Assembly: GCF_965363235.1 (NCBI RefSeq)
Contig: NC_134841.1
Span: 36,175,440-36,239,439 of the forward strand
DNA from: Mytilus galloprovincialis
Lineage: Eukaryota; Mollusca; Bivalvia; Mytilida; Mytilidae
DNA: 64,000 nucleotides
Reading direction: 5' to 3'
The notes under the pieces are model-generated. The model made no database searches and was not told the DNA's origin. It worked only from the letters and a program-made list of their open reading frames with translations. The position numbers and the translations under genes are program-made. Positions 34,601 through 49,600 of this stretch are shown in pieces (the stretch's first letter is position 1; each line of letters begins with the position of its first letter).

Positions 34601-37600
34601 TTTATTTTGGTCGGGTTGTTGTCTCTTTGACACATTCCCCATTTCCATTCTCAATTTTATTGTATTCATACTTACAAAACTGTGAAATATTAAAATCAAG
34701 GAAATACAAATTTTGTTCAAGTCGTAAAAATTGAACCCCTCTCCCCCCAAAAAAATCTCAGTAATTGTTTTCTGAAGTTTAAAAACTAGTTCAGTCTAGA
34801 TGGCCAATTTCTTGGCTGTAGAATTAGGACAAGCAGATCAAGACCCGACTATACATTCAGTCAACAATTTAATGACACTTCTAGATAGCCATTATTAATG
34901 GATTTACTTACTGATTTAATAACTTCGTTCCTCAACATGAGTGGAGGTTTAGGACTAGCACTACTCGACAGCCACTGACCATACAGGTCCAGTAGGAATT
35001 GTAGACAGGAGTTTATATCTATACTACTGAATGTCATGGATCTTTCTCTCTTCTCTATGGTTATCAATGGGAACTGTTGTTGACTTGTCTGGACTGATTC
35101 TGGGGTACTATCAGGGGACTCAGAGGTATCAGATTCCACAATCCTGGTACTGAGGGCTCCAACTACAGACCAAATACCTTCAACTGATATCTGTAAAGTA
35201 TAAAGAATCTCAACATGAATTTCAAAAAAAGAAATTTAAATATCATTTTCTTTAATTCAGCAGGCTTTTTATTTTAAATAAGTTTGCATTTATTTCAAGA
35301 ATTTTCATTCAAACTCAACAATTAAAACAAATAATGTATTTCAATTTTTAGTTTAAATTCAACATCTTTTTTTTTATATCAAAAATCATTAAATAAAAAG
35401 TCTGTTTCATTGCCCATTACTGTTCCTTAGCCTTTATTTATCATATAAGAATTTCTTATAGGCATATCTTCTACTGGTAGTTATAAGCTAGCAGAATCAC
35501 ATGACCTTTTACGTTTAATCACAGGTTATAATATTAATTTCTGTCAGTATTTCCTTGCATTTAATTTTACTATCTGTAATTAATTCATGCAAAGGACTTC
35601 AAAGAAATCCTCATTGGATACAAGACCCATCTGTTCATTTTCATGTGTAATTAAAAATACCTACCTGCCCTAAATTGAAGTTCTCTACCCCTAACTCTCT
35701 CTCTAAGTTACTATCAAACATGTATCTCAGAAGTTTGTTATCATCTTTCCCACCATTATAATACAATTGTCTACTATTACTGAAAAGAAAAAATGTAGAA
35801 AACTTTCCTTAGTTATATATGGATTTGAGGGAACTACAAATATGAAAGGTGTCAGTTATCAGGGTCTAAATGATATTTAGATATCAAATTCTCAGATTTA
35901 TCATTATCATATTACATTACTGGTTATGAATGTCACAATGACAATTTTGAACCTTTATGAAATTGTAACTTTAAATAGGAAAACTCATTTCCTTACAAAA
36001 TTAACTTTGATATTTTTCTTCTTCTTCTCACTATAATACATTTAATAGAAATCTATAAAGTAATACTTTTGGTTAGGGGAAACAAGTAATGATTATCCGT
36101 TTTTTGCTTATTGGTATTAGAAAATTCAAAGTCAGAAATTGAAACTTTTTGGTAAATAGTTGAATAATAAGCTTTCTGTATAGTGTCACACCTCTGAGGT
36201 TTACAACATATATAAAGTAAATCTGCTTCCTGTTTTCTGGATTGATTTGTATATTTCCAGGATAACAATGATAGTTTTCTTTGTAAAACCAACTAACTGG
36301 AAGTCAGTAAGTAGATTGCAGATGATTGGGAAAACAAAGTTACAACAATATCATTGATAAGAGATAAACCAGCATCAAAGATATAAATGTTAGGACAGAT
36401 TTATGACACAGAAAATTCAAAGATATGAATATTTTTGATGTGCTTAATAATGACAACGGTGTTTTCATTCTAACAGTCTATTTTTGTTCAATACAAACCT
36501 TCTATTGTAAAGATTCTGTACTTCTTGTTCTATTACACCTCTAATAGACGTTAACTTTTTACCACATCTAGAATTAAACAATTGTTTTTTGGATTTACAA
36601 TCATAGTTTTAATGCAAGTCAAATTCTAATAACAAGGCATGTATATGAAATTTTGCAGGGTACTTTGAGTATCTATTAAAGTGAGTTCATACTTATTTCT
36701 TATACATGTCTGACAGTCACTTGGGTATAAAATTGAGTAAAATTCACATTTTCAAGGTAACAAGAAGGACATAATTCAATCTGAGACTAAAACAGTTGTA
36801 AAGATGATTTTCAGGATTGAAAGTCAATTTTTTTTTCTTGAAATAGAAAAAAACAACATAAAAAGGGTTTACTTTTTTTTGAACTTTTATGAGGGTAAAA
36901 TATGGACCTACTTCATCACATTACCACTTCATGAAGGAAATACTGTTACCTACCTGGTATGCAAAAACCCCAGTGGTTTATCTCTAGGTCTCATTTCAAA
37001 TCTACTGTTGCTAGGGTTACCAGGTACAGGAGTCAAAGTTGAATGCAGTAACATTGAGGTCACACATTTTACTGCTATCACCATGCACTGTGATTTTTCT
37101 ACTTCTTCCTGAAAGGACCAAATTACTATGTAGCTATATTATGTATTTCGATCATGAATTACAATTGTTAGTTTTTTGCTTTATATTTATGGAAATCCTC
37201 ATTTAAAAGGTATTCAATGTTTCACTTTTACATACTGTGGATTAATTTATTTCCGTGGGTACCAATTTTCATGGATAGCAGAACCCTTGCATTTTGTGTA
37301 TATGTGATTTCATGATTATGCCAAAGTCTGGTTACAACTTAATAGAAATGTGTATTTTGATGAACATTTAAATTCGTGGTTCACCTGTTCCCACGAAACC
37401 CACGAAAATTGGTATCCAACGAATAATAATGAATCCACAGTTTTCCATTATTTGGATATGAGCGTGGTACCACTTATGAGAAAGGATGTTTCAAAATATG
37501 CTTTCTTATTGAATCAGATTAATTTCTATGATAAAATGCTGGTTGCTTAACATCTAGTGGCAAATTTTTCATGCAGATTAATTTCAGCATATTGTAATCT

Positions 37601-40600
37601 TATTAAGAATAGAATAGAATAGAATAGAATAGAATATTTTTATTTACCAAATTAGGGCCCCAGGAGGGCATATAGCATACAGACAATATTATTATAAACA
37701 ATAACATATGCAACATGCTTTGAAAATTCATTACTAAAAGTAGAATCTAATCACAAGGACTAATATTGGTCCCAGCTTCAATATCCACAACAATCTATGT
37801 ATTCAACCTGACACTAAAACCAACCTCAGGACTATTAATTTCTTCAGTCTCTTCATCCACTCTTACAGGATTAAGTATTGGTAACAAACTCATCCATGTC
37901 TCTTCAAACTGTTGTCTACTTATCCAACCTGTTAATAAAACACAATGTAGCTAATGAAAGAAAATAAGGCACAAGCATTCTATAAACTCACTTAAAAAAA
38001 AAACATCATTCCTACAAACACATGTCTTACAAGAACTTACAAGGAAAACTTTCTTGGCTTCAATTAAAGGGAAACTTCGCAAAAAAATCAAAAATTGATA
38101 TTATGTCCATTTTGTACAAAAATGCTAAAATTCATAGATATTAAAGTTGTATTCGGCTAGATAAGAGGTCACCATCGATTTTAAATTTAGAGTGACAAAA
38201 CTATAGTAACCTGATGTAGTTGTAATTGGGTGTCGATATCTTGTCAATCGTACAGTTGTTTTATCTGACTAAGTAACTTGATACGGAAAATGTAATTATT
38301 TTTAAATAACCATGGTCTGTCATGAAACTGTTTATATTGGAATTAGTTAAAACGTCATAGTTCATCATAAAAAAGTGTTTCGTGAAAATTGTTTTTGAAA
38401 ATCTAATTTGTTCATTATGACATTCTTTTATGTGATTTTTAATTAAATTCCAATCTTCCCTCAATTGATCACCAGCATGGCTAAAGGTATTACCCCCAAA
38501 GGTATTGTGAGATGACACGTCCAGAGATTTAAAATATTTTGATGAGAACATTAATTCCTGAATATGCAAATAAAATCGCTTTGGATGGACTAAATTATAT
38601 AATTGCAATTGGTCTGTTTCAAGTATTTGTATAAAAAAAATTATAAAAATGTTCTATTGTACGATTTACTTTTATTACTAAAATTCATATCAAAAATCCC
38701 CACATAAATTCTACAATCTAATTTTAAAAGTTGTATGGCTATCACTTGTTTTAGTTGGTTGATAGCTACACCAAAAGTCGTCGATGCGCTTTAAATCGTG
38801 TTATTATATGGTTAATGAACAAGACTTTAATGAGATTTATTTCACTCCTGGCATGCAAAAAGACTTAAACTACGTCACATGAGTCAGGAAGTTTGATGAA
38901 TAAAATTAATAATTCCCTTTTTTCTTCTTTAATAGTTTTCATATCAAAATAAAACTTAGTGAATATGTTTTTATGGTATTATGAACATAATAAGTTGATA
39001 AGAGAAAAATTGCAAAGTTTCCCTTTAAGAGGGAATGATCATTTATGCTTCAGTATACATGTTGTATCAGTCAAGCATGCAGTTACCTTTTAGAGGTTCT
39101 TACTAGTTAAATCAGCTAGTCAGCTTATGCTAAAAAAAGTTCATACTGAAATCTAAAAAATTACAATTGTACCTCTTCAAACAGTCCAAATATAGAAACT
39201 ATGTATATTATGTCAACAATCTATATCTCTTTCCTATGTAATCTGTCTTTAATTCCACTTGTATTACAATGTACTACACATTATATATATTGAATTCATG
39301 TTTGATTTTACTTTCCTACAGTCTCCATAAATTGTTTTTGTTGATAATAAAAATCATTACCAAATGTGTTTATTCGGAAGACAAATTCCTTTAAAACATC
39401 TTTATCCTGCAGTAAATCTAGAGGTAAGGGAGGTAACTGTGTCCTAGGTTCTCCTGTTGGGGTTGGTGTCCATCCTATTTTCCATACAATCCCAGGTACC
39501 CTGGCATAACTGTTGATTACTGACTGTCTACTTAAACCTATGTAAAAGTATAATTTATATTCAGATAAAACAATGTGCAGGAATATTTCACATGTTAAAT
39601 ATATTACAGCAGACAATTGACTCCATTTAAATTGATACTAATACTAAAATCAACAAGAATGTGTTCATAGTACATGGATGCCCCACTCGCACTATCATTT
39701 TCTATGTTCAGTGGACTGTGAAATTTCAGTCAAAAGTCTAATTTGGCATTAAAATTAGAAAGATCATATTATGTGGAACATGTGTACTAAGTTTCCAGTT
39801 GATTTGACTATATGAAAAACAACCGTGACCAAAAACTTTAACCTGAAGCGGGACAGACGGACCGACGAACGGATGCATAGACCGGAAAACATAATGCCCC
39901 TCTAGTGGCCTCTTCTATCATAGGTTGGGCATAAAAATCATATATATGTATGCATAGGTTGCTGTTAGGTTTGAGCCAAGACTCTGTGCTGAAGGCTGTA
40001 CTTTACGTACATTGTGACTTGGAAGGAGAGTTGTCTCATTGGCACCCATTCAATTTGTTCTTATTTATATGTATGCTCTATATTTTACTTAGCAGTACCG
40101 CCATGAGTAATTGTGAAAAGTATAAAGGACTAAAATCAGAGAAAAATTTTATGAAATTATGACTCTTTCTCTCTCATTGATTCAATTTTGGATTATCTCA
40201 TTTATTCAGAAAACTTGTTGAAAAATTGTATAAACTATTAAAATATTTGTATTTTTCTTTTAGCATGAGCCATGTATTCAAAATGTCTATACTTGCCTAA
40301 GATGATATTTTTGATGTGATCAGCAACAAATGAAGGTAATAAGTTAGATGGTCCTTTTAATCTGGTATGGAGACAAATAATTAAATCAGAAACTCTATCA
40401 CAGGCTTTAATTATTTGCTGCAAATCTGTAAAATAAAAAAAACAAATAATAATACCTAAATTGTTCTATTGTTATGTTGAAAACTGATTCCTAAAGTTCT
40501 AAACATTAAAATAAACCAGATCATTTCCCTTATTTTCCACTGATGAAATGTTATTTTTGTCACCATAAATAAAGAGTGGTTTGATTGTTTTCAGCTTCTC

Positions 40601-43600
40601 ATTACTTCAATAAAATTTGTTATATCATTTTTTTGGCTTACATTACCTCTATATGTGCCTTTTTCTCTGTCCCATTCAAATTTGGACATTAAACTGTCAG
40701 AGCATTATAATTTGTGTTTGTTTGTGCATTTAAAAGATAACTGGAGAGCCTAATTCTTATTAGAAAATATCATTGGCTCCTCTGGGACTCATACCAATGA
40801 CATCTGTGTTTGAAGTTATCATTTTAACAACCCCTTTCTCATTAGTCGTCAAAACATTATGCCTCTAACAACACAAGAATTATTTTGTTTCCCAATTATT
40901 GCAAGAACTGGCAGACACAAATCACAATGAGTTATAATTTAATTGAGAGATACTGTATATGACACAATATATTAATCAAGAGAGATATAGATATTTCAAT
41001 GAAACAACAACCCATCAACACAAATAACCAAAAGACATCTATAGAGGTTAACATTTCTCTATTATCCTGTATCAACATACCACTTTGTTCTGTATCTTGG
41101 TCTTCAGATGTATCATGAGCTGGAGATTTTATCAGCTTTTCACCTGGTAATACTTCATCTGGGAAAAAAAATACCTAATCTATAACATTATATCTTATAT
41201 TTTGAGTCCTTTTTCAATTGCTAATACTAATAAAAATTCACTTATATTGTCATAGAGGTTAAATGTAATAAACTGAAAGCTGGTAAAATTGTTTAACTAG
41301 TTACCAAATCCTTAAAATCAACACTCTTACTTCCATATTCATGGATTTTCAGCATTGCAGGATCATAGCCAATATTTCTTTTCATTTCATATTTTAATTT
41401 TAATTCTGGCATGATGAGTTTCTCAAAATTTTCAATCCATGAAAATCATTTTTTCTAATTTATTGACTTCTTCGGTACTCACATGATAATACAACCTGAT
41501 AAACCATGGATACCAATGAACACAACCATGTGACTTGTTTATCTACTTGTTGTGAGAGCTGTAAACTCTGTAGGACAAGTGACACACAATGTAAACAAGA
41601 ACTCAGCTGTTCAGATGTTGGTAGTTGGTTATGATGTAACATCCAGTCTATAACCTATATAAATAAATTAAAACATGAAAGGTCATGGTCAATTCAAGAA
41701 AATGCACTATCAAACTCACAACTAGGAGGAGTGATGGTAGTTCTATAAAAAAATCATTACACTTCTAAGTGCAACAAAACACAAATCAACACTGGATAAC
41801 AGCGTCCAATATTTACAAATATTACAACATTGTCCTGATGACACCTATCTATAGGTGAATCATGTCGACCTAAGAAAACAATACTGTGCGGTGTTGTTAT
41901 CTTTTTGTGGGGACAAAACATAACAAGAGCTAAATGGAAATGTTGTCATGGAAACAAAAATTTTTTTTCTTCAGAAAAGCCAATGGAATACAAATTTATA
42001 AAATATCTGACAAATTTTCATTGCACTGTTGCCATGGTAATAACTAATACTCACCTCAGCTGACAATACACAAAATCTACAAATATCACAGACAGATTCT
42101 GCTGGCACCTCTGGTTGCCATGGGAATGTTGATAAAGCTTGTAAGTACACAGTTAAAGAGTTTGTCAATGAAAATATCATTTCAATCCATGAGGAATCAG
42201 TTAATATATCCTCTAATTTCTCCTCATAGCGTGACTGTCTTAGGACAGCTTTTTCAAAAGTTAATATTTGATGTGGAATAGGTAACAGGTTGACGATATT
42301 ATTAAAGTGTCTATTCAATGTCAGTTGAGCAGCCTGAAATAATGGATCAAACTCTGGTTCCAATAACACACGATTTCCTTCGTTATCCAATACAACGACC
42401 GTCTCATTATCTTTCATCATGGTCTGATAGGCTCCTAGGTATAAGCATTCTCTGAGTATACTTAAACTGAATTCCTGGAAAGACAACAGTTTCTTTAAAC
42501 ACTTTAACAATGGTTTATTGTTTATTTGTGAATGTATATAATTCCACTTTATCAAGTGAATTATCCCAAATCTAAAATCAAAATAGTGCATATCAAATTC
42601 ATCATAAAACCAGTTTACTCACTTAATATGATAACAAAACATAATATAGATTTCTAGATAATATCATTAATACAAACTCCATATTTTACAGAACTCCTTT
42701 TAATTATGAAGTCAGTTTATTTCAATCAATCATTGTCTTCCATATGTAAAATAAAGTTGTGTGAAGAAAGAACAACACATTTTCTGCACAATTGTCACAG
42801 ACCCTATCTATTAATTTTTTTATTTCTAAGTTTGCTCATTACATCCTATAAGGAGTGTGTTTGCCTTAAAGTATTTGTTTTTCTTTCTTTATATTGGTCC
42901 AAGTTGTCTCTCCTTTAATGTGTCATTACTTCGATTCAACAGCTTTCTATCTTACCTTTGTCATTGTTAAAGATAAAATATCAGCATAATCAAGCTGTTT
43001 TAACAGATGAGCACACTCCCTTGTATCACAGTCTGGTCTATAACATTGCTCCTTTACTACAGATATAAAGCATTCCTAAAATTATAAAATATGAAGCTGT
43101 TTAAAATGGTAAACCTACTGTCTTGTATCCATCAAACATTGCTTCAAATCAACAGATAAAAACTTAAAATCAGTTTCCATGTTCAGTGAACTGTAAAATT
43201 GGGGTTGAAATTATAATTTTGCATTCATTTTAAGAATTTCAACAGATTGTACTTGCTAAGAGAAACTTAGAAGGTACCACTAGTGGAGCAGACACTGCTT
43301 TCACTTCTTGAGAATCAGGCTATGGTAATGTGATTTTCTGTTTATCTTATACTTTAACCAAAAAAAATATTATCTTTGTTTTTAAGTAAATTTAGGCAGA
43401 CAAGCCATATACTGTAAAATTGAGAATGGAAATGGGGAATGTGTCAAAGAGACAACAACCCGACCATAGAGCAGACAACAGCAGAGGGCCACAAATGGAT
43501 CTTCAATGTATTGATATACTCCTGCACCTAGAGGTGTCCTTCAGCTGGCCCCTAAACAAATATGTATACTAGTAAATGTTTAAAAGACAGACATTCAGTG

Positions 43601-46600
43601 GTTGGAATTCTTCAAATCTTTTTTTGAAAATATATACAGTCCACTCTCGTTATATCGAAGTCAGCCGGACCAGAGAAATATTTTGAGATACACATAGTTC
43701 GACTCAAACGAAAACCAGAGATTTCACAGAACAGGGGAAACAACTCTTGCTTACCTTGGTAAAGATAAAATAAATCCGGGTGAATATGGGAAGGGGATCG
43801 ATATTCTGGTATCAGATCAATGTATTTGTATGTTATGGTCTTTCAATATTATAAAAACATTATTTTTACTTTTTCAATTGTTTCAGTTACATTTTTTTCC
43901 TGTGGATTTTATCACAGAGAGTAGTTTCCAATCGATAGTTTCGTTATTCAGGTCGTTTATAGTTGATAAAATTGTTTATTCTCGGATACAAGAGATTTTA
44001 GAAAATTTATATTTCTCTTCATTTTGTTTTATCTCAATCTTTCTTTTCAAAAGAAAATACAACAAGATTAAAGACGCTGATTAAGTAGTTTTTAGGTGAT
44101 AATCAACGGAAGTCATAATCCTTACTTTATACACACCCAAGCTCATTAGTGTAAATCACAATTAATTGTTTTGTAAACTTTTTAAATACTTTTTCATGAA
44201 CATTAACAACGTATCACTAATCATTTATAAAAATTCTATAAAAGATATTCTTAGGTAAACACTCGTTTAAATAGCATGTCATTAACTCAGTACAGTGGTC
44301 AATGACTGGAAATTTAATTACACGTGTATTGTCAGATTAACTTGTCTATCTATTTAAATGCCGGAGGTCATGTTTTGACATATATGTATTAGTTTGAGAT
44401 AAATAATGAATTTTGAATGCCTTTGTTAACCTTGGGATCGTAAATTTAGTTCGACTCAACCGAAATTTCGACTCATCCAATTTCGACTCATCAGGAGTCG
44501 AATTGCATACATTTATATGTAACAAAGTTCGGGACCATGTGAAAACTTCGACTCATCCGAAATTTCGAGTCAACCAAGTTCGAGACAACAAGAGTTAACT
44601 GTACTACATTTTCTAGAATTACAACCTCCACACCTTTTAAAAAAAACCTGGATCTATCCCTAATAAAGGTAGCACAATATGCCCCTCATCCACTGATTTT
44701 CATCAAAGCTTTATAAAGTTTACACTGATAATTGTCTCTATTTCACTTTCCCTTGAGCTGGAATTTTACCTTGTTAGGTAGGATATCTGTTACTTTATCT
44801 GGAAGTGTAATGGGATGTGGTCTATCTATTGAGAAGGAAACGTTGTCATCTGGACTAATTTTACATCTAAACTTCTTCAATAAAGACAACAATCTCGCAT
44901 GTCTGTAAATAAAACAAATAAGCAAAATGTATGAAGATAATACATTTGTACAATGTTTGGCATAAAAATTAATTGCAGCTAACTATTGTTACAATTACAG
45001 CATGTTTAACAACCTTGACTACCCATTAGGGCCTCACATAGTTTCTGCAGCAAACAGTGCTTCTTCATGCATTATAAAAAGAAAGCAAATGGTATTTGTA
45101 TTATGATTTTTTTTATCAACCCCTTCAACATGTTCAAAACTCATTCTTGTTTTTGATGGTTTTTATTGTAAATCTAACCTACCTCTTTGTGAGTGAATGT
45201 GTTTCCATAAATCTAAAGAGTTTGTCTAAATCTTCTAGAGGAAGCTGCATTCTAGCCTCCTACAAAAGGTTTCAATCAATAATGAACTTACTTTTGAAAC
45301 AAAGAACAAAATGTTAGAAGAGACAAAGTGATTGTGACTCAATATCAATGAATTTATCAAATGTACAGCTGAAACAAATGAATGATAATAGAGAACAAAC
45401 ATGTCGTTCAATAAAGGTATATGTTTCATTAAAGTCTTTGTATCCTATTTGTATGCATATAACTTACAAATACTAACAGCAATGTGTATAGATATATATA
45501 TTTAATGTTAATAAGGCCATCATAAGGTATCAGTGCTTGACATTTTCATTTTCATTGAACAAATAAATAGATTTCAATAAAATTTAAAAACAAAACTGTA
45601 TCTGAAATGGAGATTACTTAGTACCACTGCTTCATTTCCCGGATTTGTACTTATCTATAAGGTATTAATAAGATATCACAATAGACTTGCTCTCATGCAG
45701 TATCCAGTGCTGTATCAGTACTACATGTTACTAACCTCAACATTATCAGCCAGTAACAGTTCCACCCGACGACAAGAAATGGTATCACAAATCCTAGAAA
45801 CCGCTAAATGGTGAGTGTTTAAAAACTTATCAATTAGCAAAGTGATTAAAGCTCCTGTCTGAGACAGATGAATAGCCTCTAAACACTTTAAAGTTCTTTT
45901 TATCACTGACGGTCTGGTTACATTGCCACACCTGGCATGAATGGCTTGGATAAATAGACTGCTTGCTGCTGGGTTTCTGTGTATAGCACTACAATGTAAA
46001 TATGGGATTAATTCAAAATTTCAAAACCTTTCAGAACTTTGGGTCCTCAATGCTCTTAAACTTTGTGCTTTATTTGATCTTTTTAATTTTTTTTATACAA
46101 GCTTCGCTTATCTTTGAAACGAATCCTGGTTCTGGTGCACAAAATCAAATCCTGGTATCTATGATAAGTTTATTTAGTATTCAGCTGTGTATAGGATTAG
46201 AAAATTCTCTGTGTAAGGTATATTTTGGCGCAGTTTGCCTAAGGTTTATTAAGTAATAAGAAGGTTCAGTAACAATTTTGGTTAAAGTTCTGCTAAATTC
46301 TGATTTGGAAATGTATAGATAATATATATTTAATAAATAAGAAATGTGATGTTTTAAAAGTAATACATCAATGATTATGCACAAAACTTTATTGATCACA
46401 AACCTAACAAAGTCCAGAACTGGTGATTCCTGAACCAGCTCTATCAAATCTCCAACATGGTTAATCACAAGCCAGGTTAACTGTTCTGCATCGCTCAAAT
46501 TCTCACACTGAAAAATGAAAATAACAACTTGTTTCTGCAAATAAACATACTAACCAGCATACATTTATAAAACTGGAAATGTCAAAATATATAATTCAAG

Positions 46601-49600
46601 GAGAACAAGAGGTAACAAAGAACCGATGTCCAACAGTAAGAACAAGTGAAATTGTGAGCTACTGATGTTACACCCGCCAAAAGTGGATAATCTTAATGGT
46701 GGAAATAATAACATAATAATAAAACAGGAAGTTGTTGAGTGATGGATCTGGAAAATAGTATTCCCCCCTTTTAATGGGTGCAGAATTATCTCAGTTATAA
46801 TGGTCTCAAGATCACAAAGTTACTGTTATCAGAAATAGATCAAACACAAATATCAGACTTAGGACATATTGAAAACAAGAATGTGTTCCCAGTACACGAA
46901 TGCCCCACTCGCACTATCATTTTCTATGTTCAATGGACTGTGACATTGGGGTAAAAACTCTAATTAAGGCCAGGGTTTTTTATTTTGTTGGTTTACGGAT
47001 TTTACCAATGAAAAAGTCGGGTCGGTCGGTCGGCAAAAAAAAAAGAAAAAAAATATGCTATTTTGTCATCATTTCTTAGATTTTAGTTCGATGAAATCAG
47101 CTGTCATAAAACATCACATGACATTCTAATAATTTCCCGTAAACAAAAAGTGGACGGGGACTGCACGGATATCGTCATTTCACAAACATGAAAAACAGAT
47201 TCGCGTAGCTCTTAATCAATTCCCGATAACTTGGTGGGCTTGGTGAATTACGATCTTCAAGCACGAAAACTGATAAAGAAGAAAAAATGTAAAAACGTCG
47301 TACGAAAATAAGTTTCAACACACATGTCAACAAACGTAATGGACTCGTCCACTGGAAAAACGAGTATATTGGATTAATCTGTTGTCATGCATTCCCGTTT
47401 TTTTTGGCCAAATGGACGATATTTTTTTATGATCTATGAAGAAAGAAAATTTCAAATGATTTGTTAATATTTAGTACTTTAACTAACTTGACGTCTTCTA
47501 CCTGTCCACATTTGGACAAGTCTATTTCTATCAGATGATGCATCTTACGAACTGATGACAAATACGGTAAACAAATTGATTTTGTAATTGGTTTTAAACA
47601 CAGGTTTCGTTTCGCAAAAATATTTGCGCAAACCACATTTCAAGGTCAGTTATAATTGATTTGTTTATTTTTAGAAACGTAAACTGGAAGACTTTATTTT
47701 TTTCACTACAGAAAGTGTTATCAATTTTGATAGTGATTAATGCATTTCATTTCATAAAAAAACGAGTATTTTAATTATTTTTTAGGGATAATGCATTTGT
47801 TACGGTCGGCGGGAATAAAAAAGCATGAAAAGTGAATTTTATTTTTATTCTGGAAATCGGCAAAATCGAATCGGCGGATCCGTAAACCAACAAATTAAAA
47901 AATTCTGGCCTAAGCATTAAAATTAGAAAGATCATATTATAGGGAACATGTGTACTCAGATTGAAGTTGATTGGACTTCAACTTCATCAAAAACTACCTT
48001 GACCAGAAACTTTAACCTGAAGCAGGACAGACGGATGGACGGATAGACGAATGAACGAACAGACAGACAGACGGACGAACAGACGGACGAATGAACAGAC
48101 GCACAGACCAGAAAACATAATGACCCTCTACTATTGTAGGTGGGGCATAAGGGGCATAAAAAATTGACTTGCTTTTTAATTCCATATATAGATTATGCAT
48201 CAAAGGTTAAACTCACCACATAATCACAAAACAATACCAATCCACCCTGTCTTAAAATCTCTAGATTACAACACTGGGTCAGTGGTGACAATGGACTCTC
48301 CAAATTTAAGGATTGGCTGAAAAATAAAATGACCAAAATATGTAATTTTCCTTTTTTGTAAGGCTTTGCTTATGAAAAGTCAGCCCTTAACCCAAATAAA
48401 AATTAACCAACATCATATAATTGATACTACTGAAAAATATTTTCAATATGGGATAAAAAGATAATAAATAATTGAAGTTAGAAATACACTTGTACATAAG
48501 TACAGTTATTTAAGCGAAACAATATAAAGTTTATCGATAGTATAGCTTAACAATCATAATTACACATTATATATAAAAATGATGGATTCTGATTGGTTGG
48601 TAGCCAGTGTATTTTTCGCATATTCTAACATTTTTTTCTCATTTCAAACCAATGTGCATGTTTTTCACCACTGCTGGTGAATTTGCCTCAAATACCGTGG
48701 TATTTGCCATTTTGAATATTCCTTTTTTACCCTCTCCAGCATCTTCCCGCCAAAATATTTTGGATATGACGTTACATAAAACAGTGAGCTAACGCATATA
48801 AGTACATGTATAATTCCTGCGGTTCTATGATAATATCATCTTATCCTCAAAATTATGCAAATACATGTTAATGAATTACAGCTTTCAAGTAAAAAAAATA
48901 TATCTACACCTGTACAGATTTTTAATCAAAAACTATTCCATGTAATTATACAGATATATCATGTTATGGAGGGGTATTTGCGAAAAATACCAGTCTTGGG
49001 ACCAAATTGTCCTCGCCTCGCCTTGCTCGGGAAATTTTACAGTCTGTTGACTGGTATTTTTCGCAAATACCCCTTCATAACATGATATATTTGTTCAATA
49101 TAAATTACAACTTTATTCCTGTAAAACTAATGTATACACTAACCTCATTCCAGGTTTAAGGTATCTTTTGGGAGTCTGCATCACATCAGACCACAGGATC
49201 TGATCATCAAAGTTCAACAGAATAAGAATGTTACACCACTGTAATGTCAAGGTCGGAGATGTCATGGAGAAGGACAGAAAGTACTGGTTTAATTGTTTGA
49301 TATTGTACAGACATTCTGGAGATTCCTGACTGGATATATGCATAGAACATGCAGCTACTTTTCTAAACATTCCTACAAGATAAACATGAAAAGTTTTGAT
49401 TAATTGATGGTGTATAACACTACTCTCAGACTCTTGGCTTTAAAATGGAATTCAGGAAGAGTAACCTTATTGAACATACCACATCTCCTTATTCTTATAT
49501 AAAAATATAGTGTTTTCTTTGCATATTGCATTTTACTTAAGACATTATTGTTTGTTTTTTTTTCTTTTTGAATAAACCGTTGATACGGCAAACTTAGTAC

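Noticed and set aside
48012..48203. ORF with [10 protein letters not shown] repeats
   Set aside because: It is the GGAC-rich tail of a family B repeat read on the opposite strand; the same occurs at 61089-61340.
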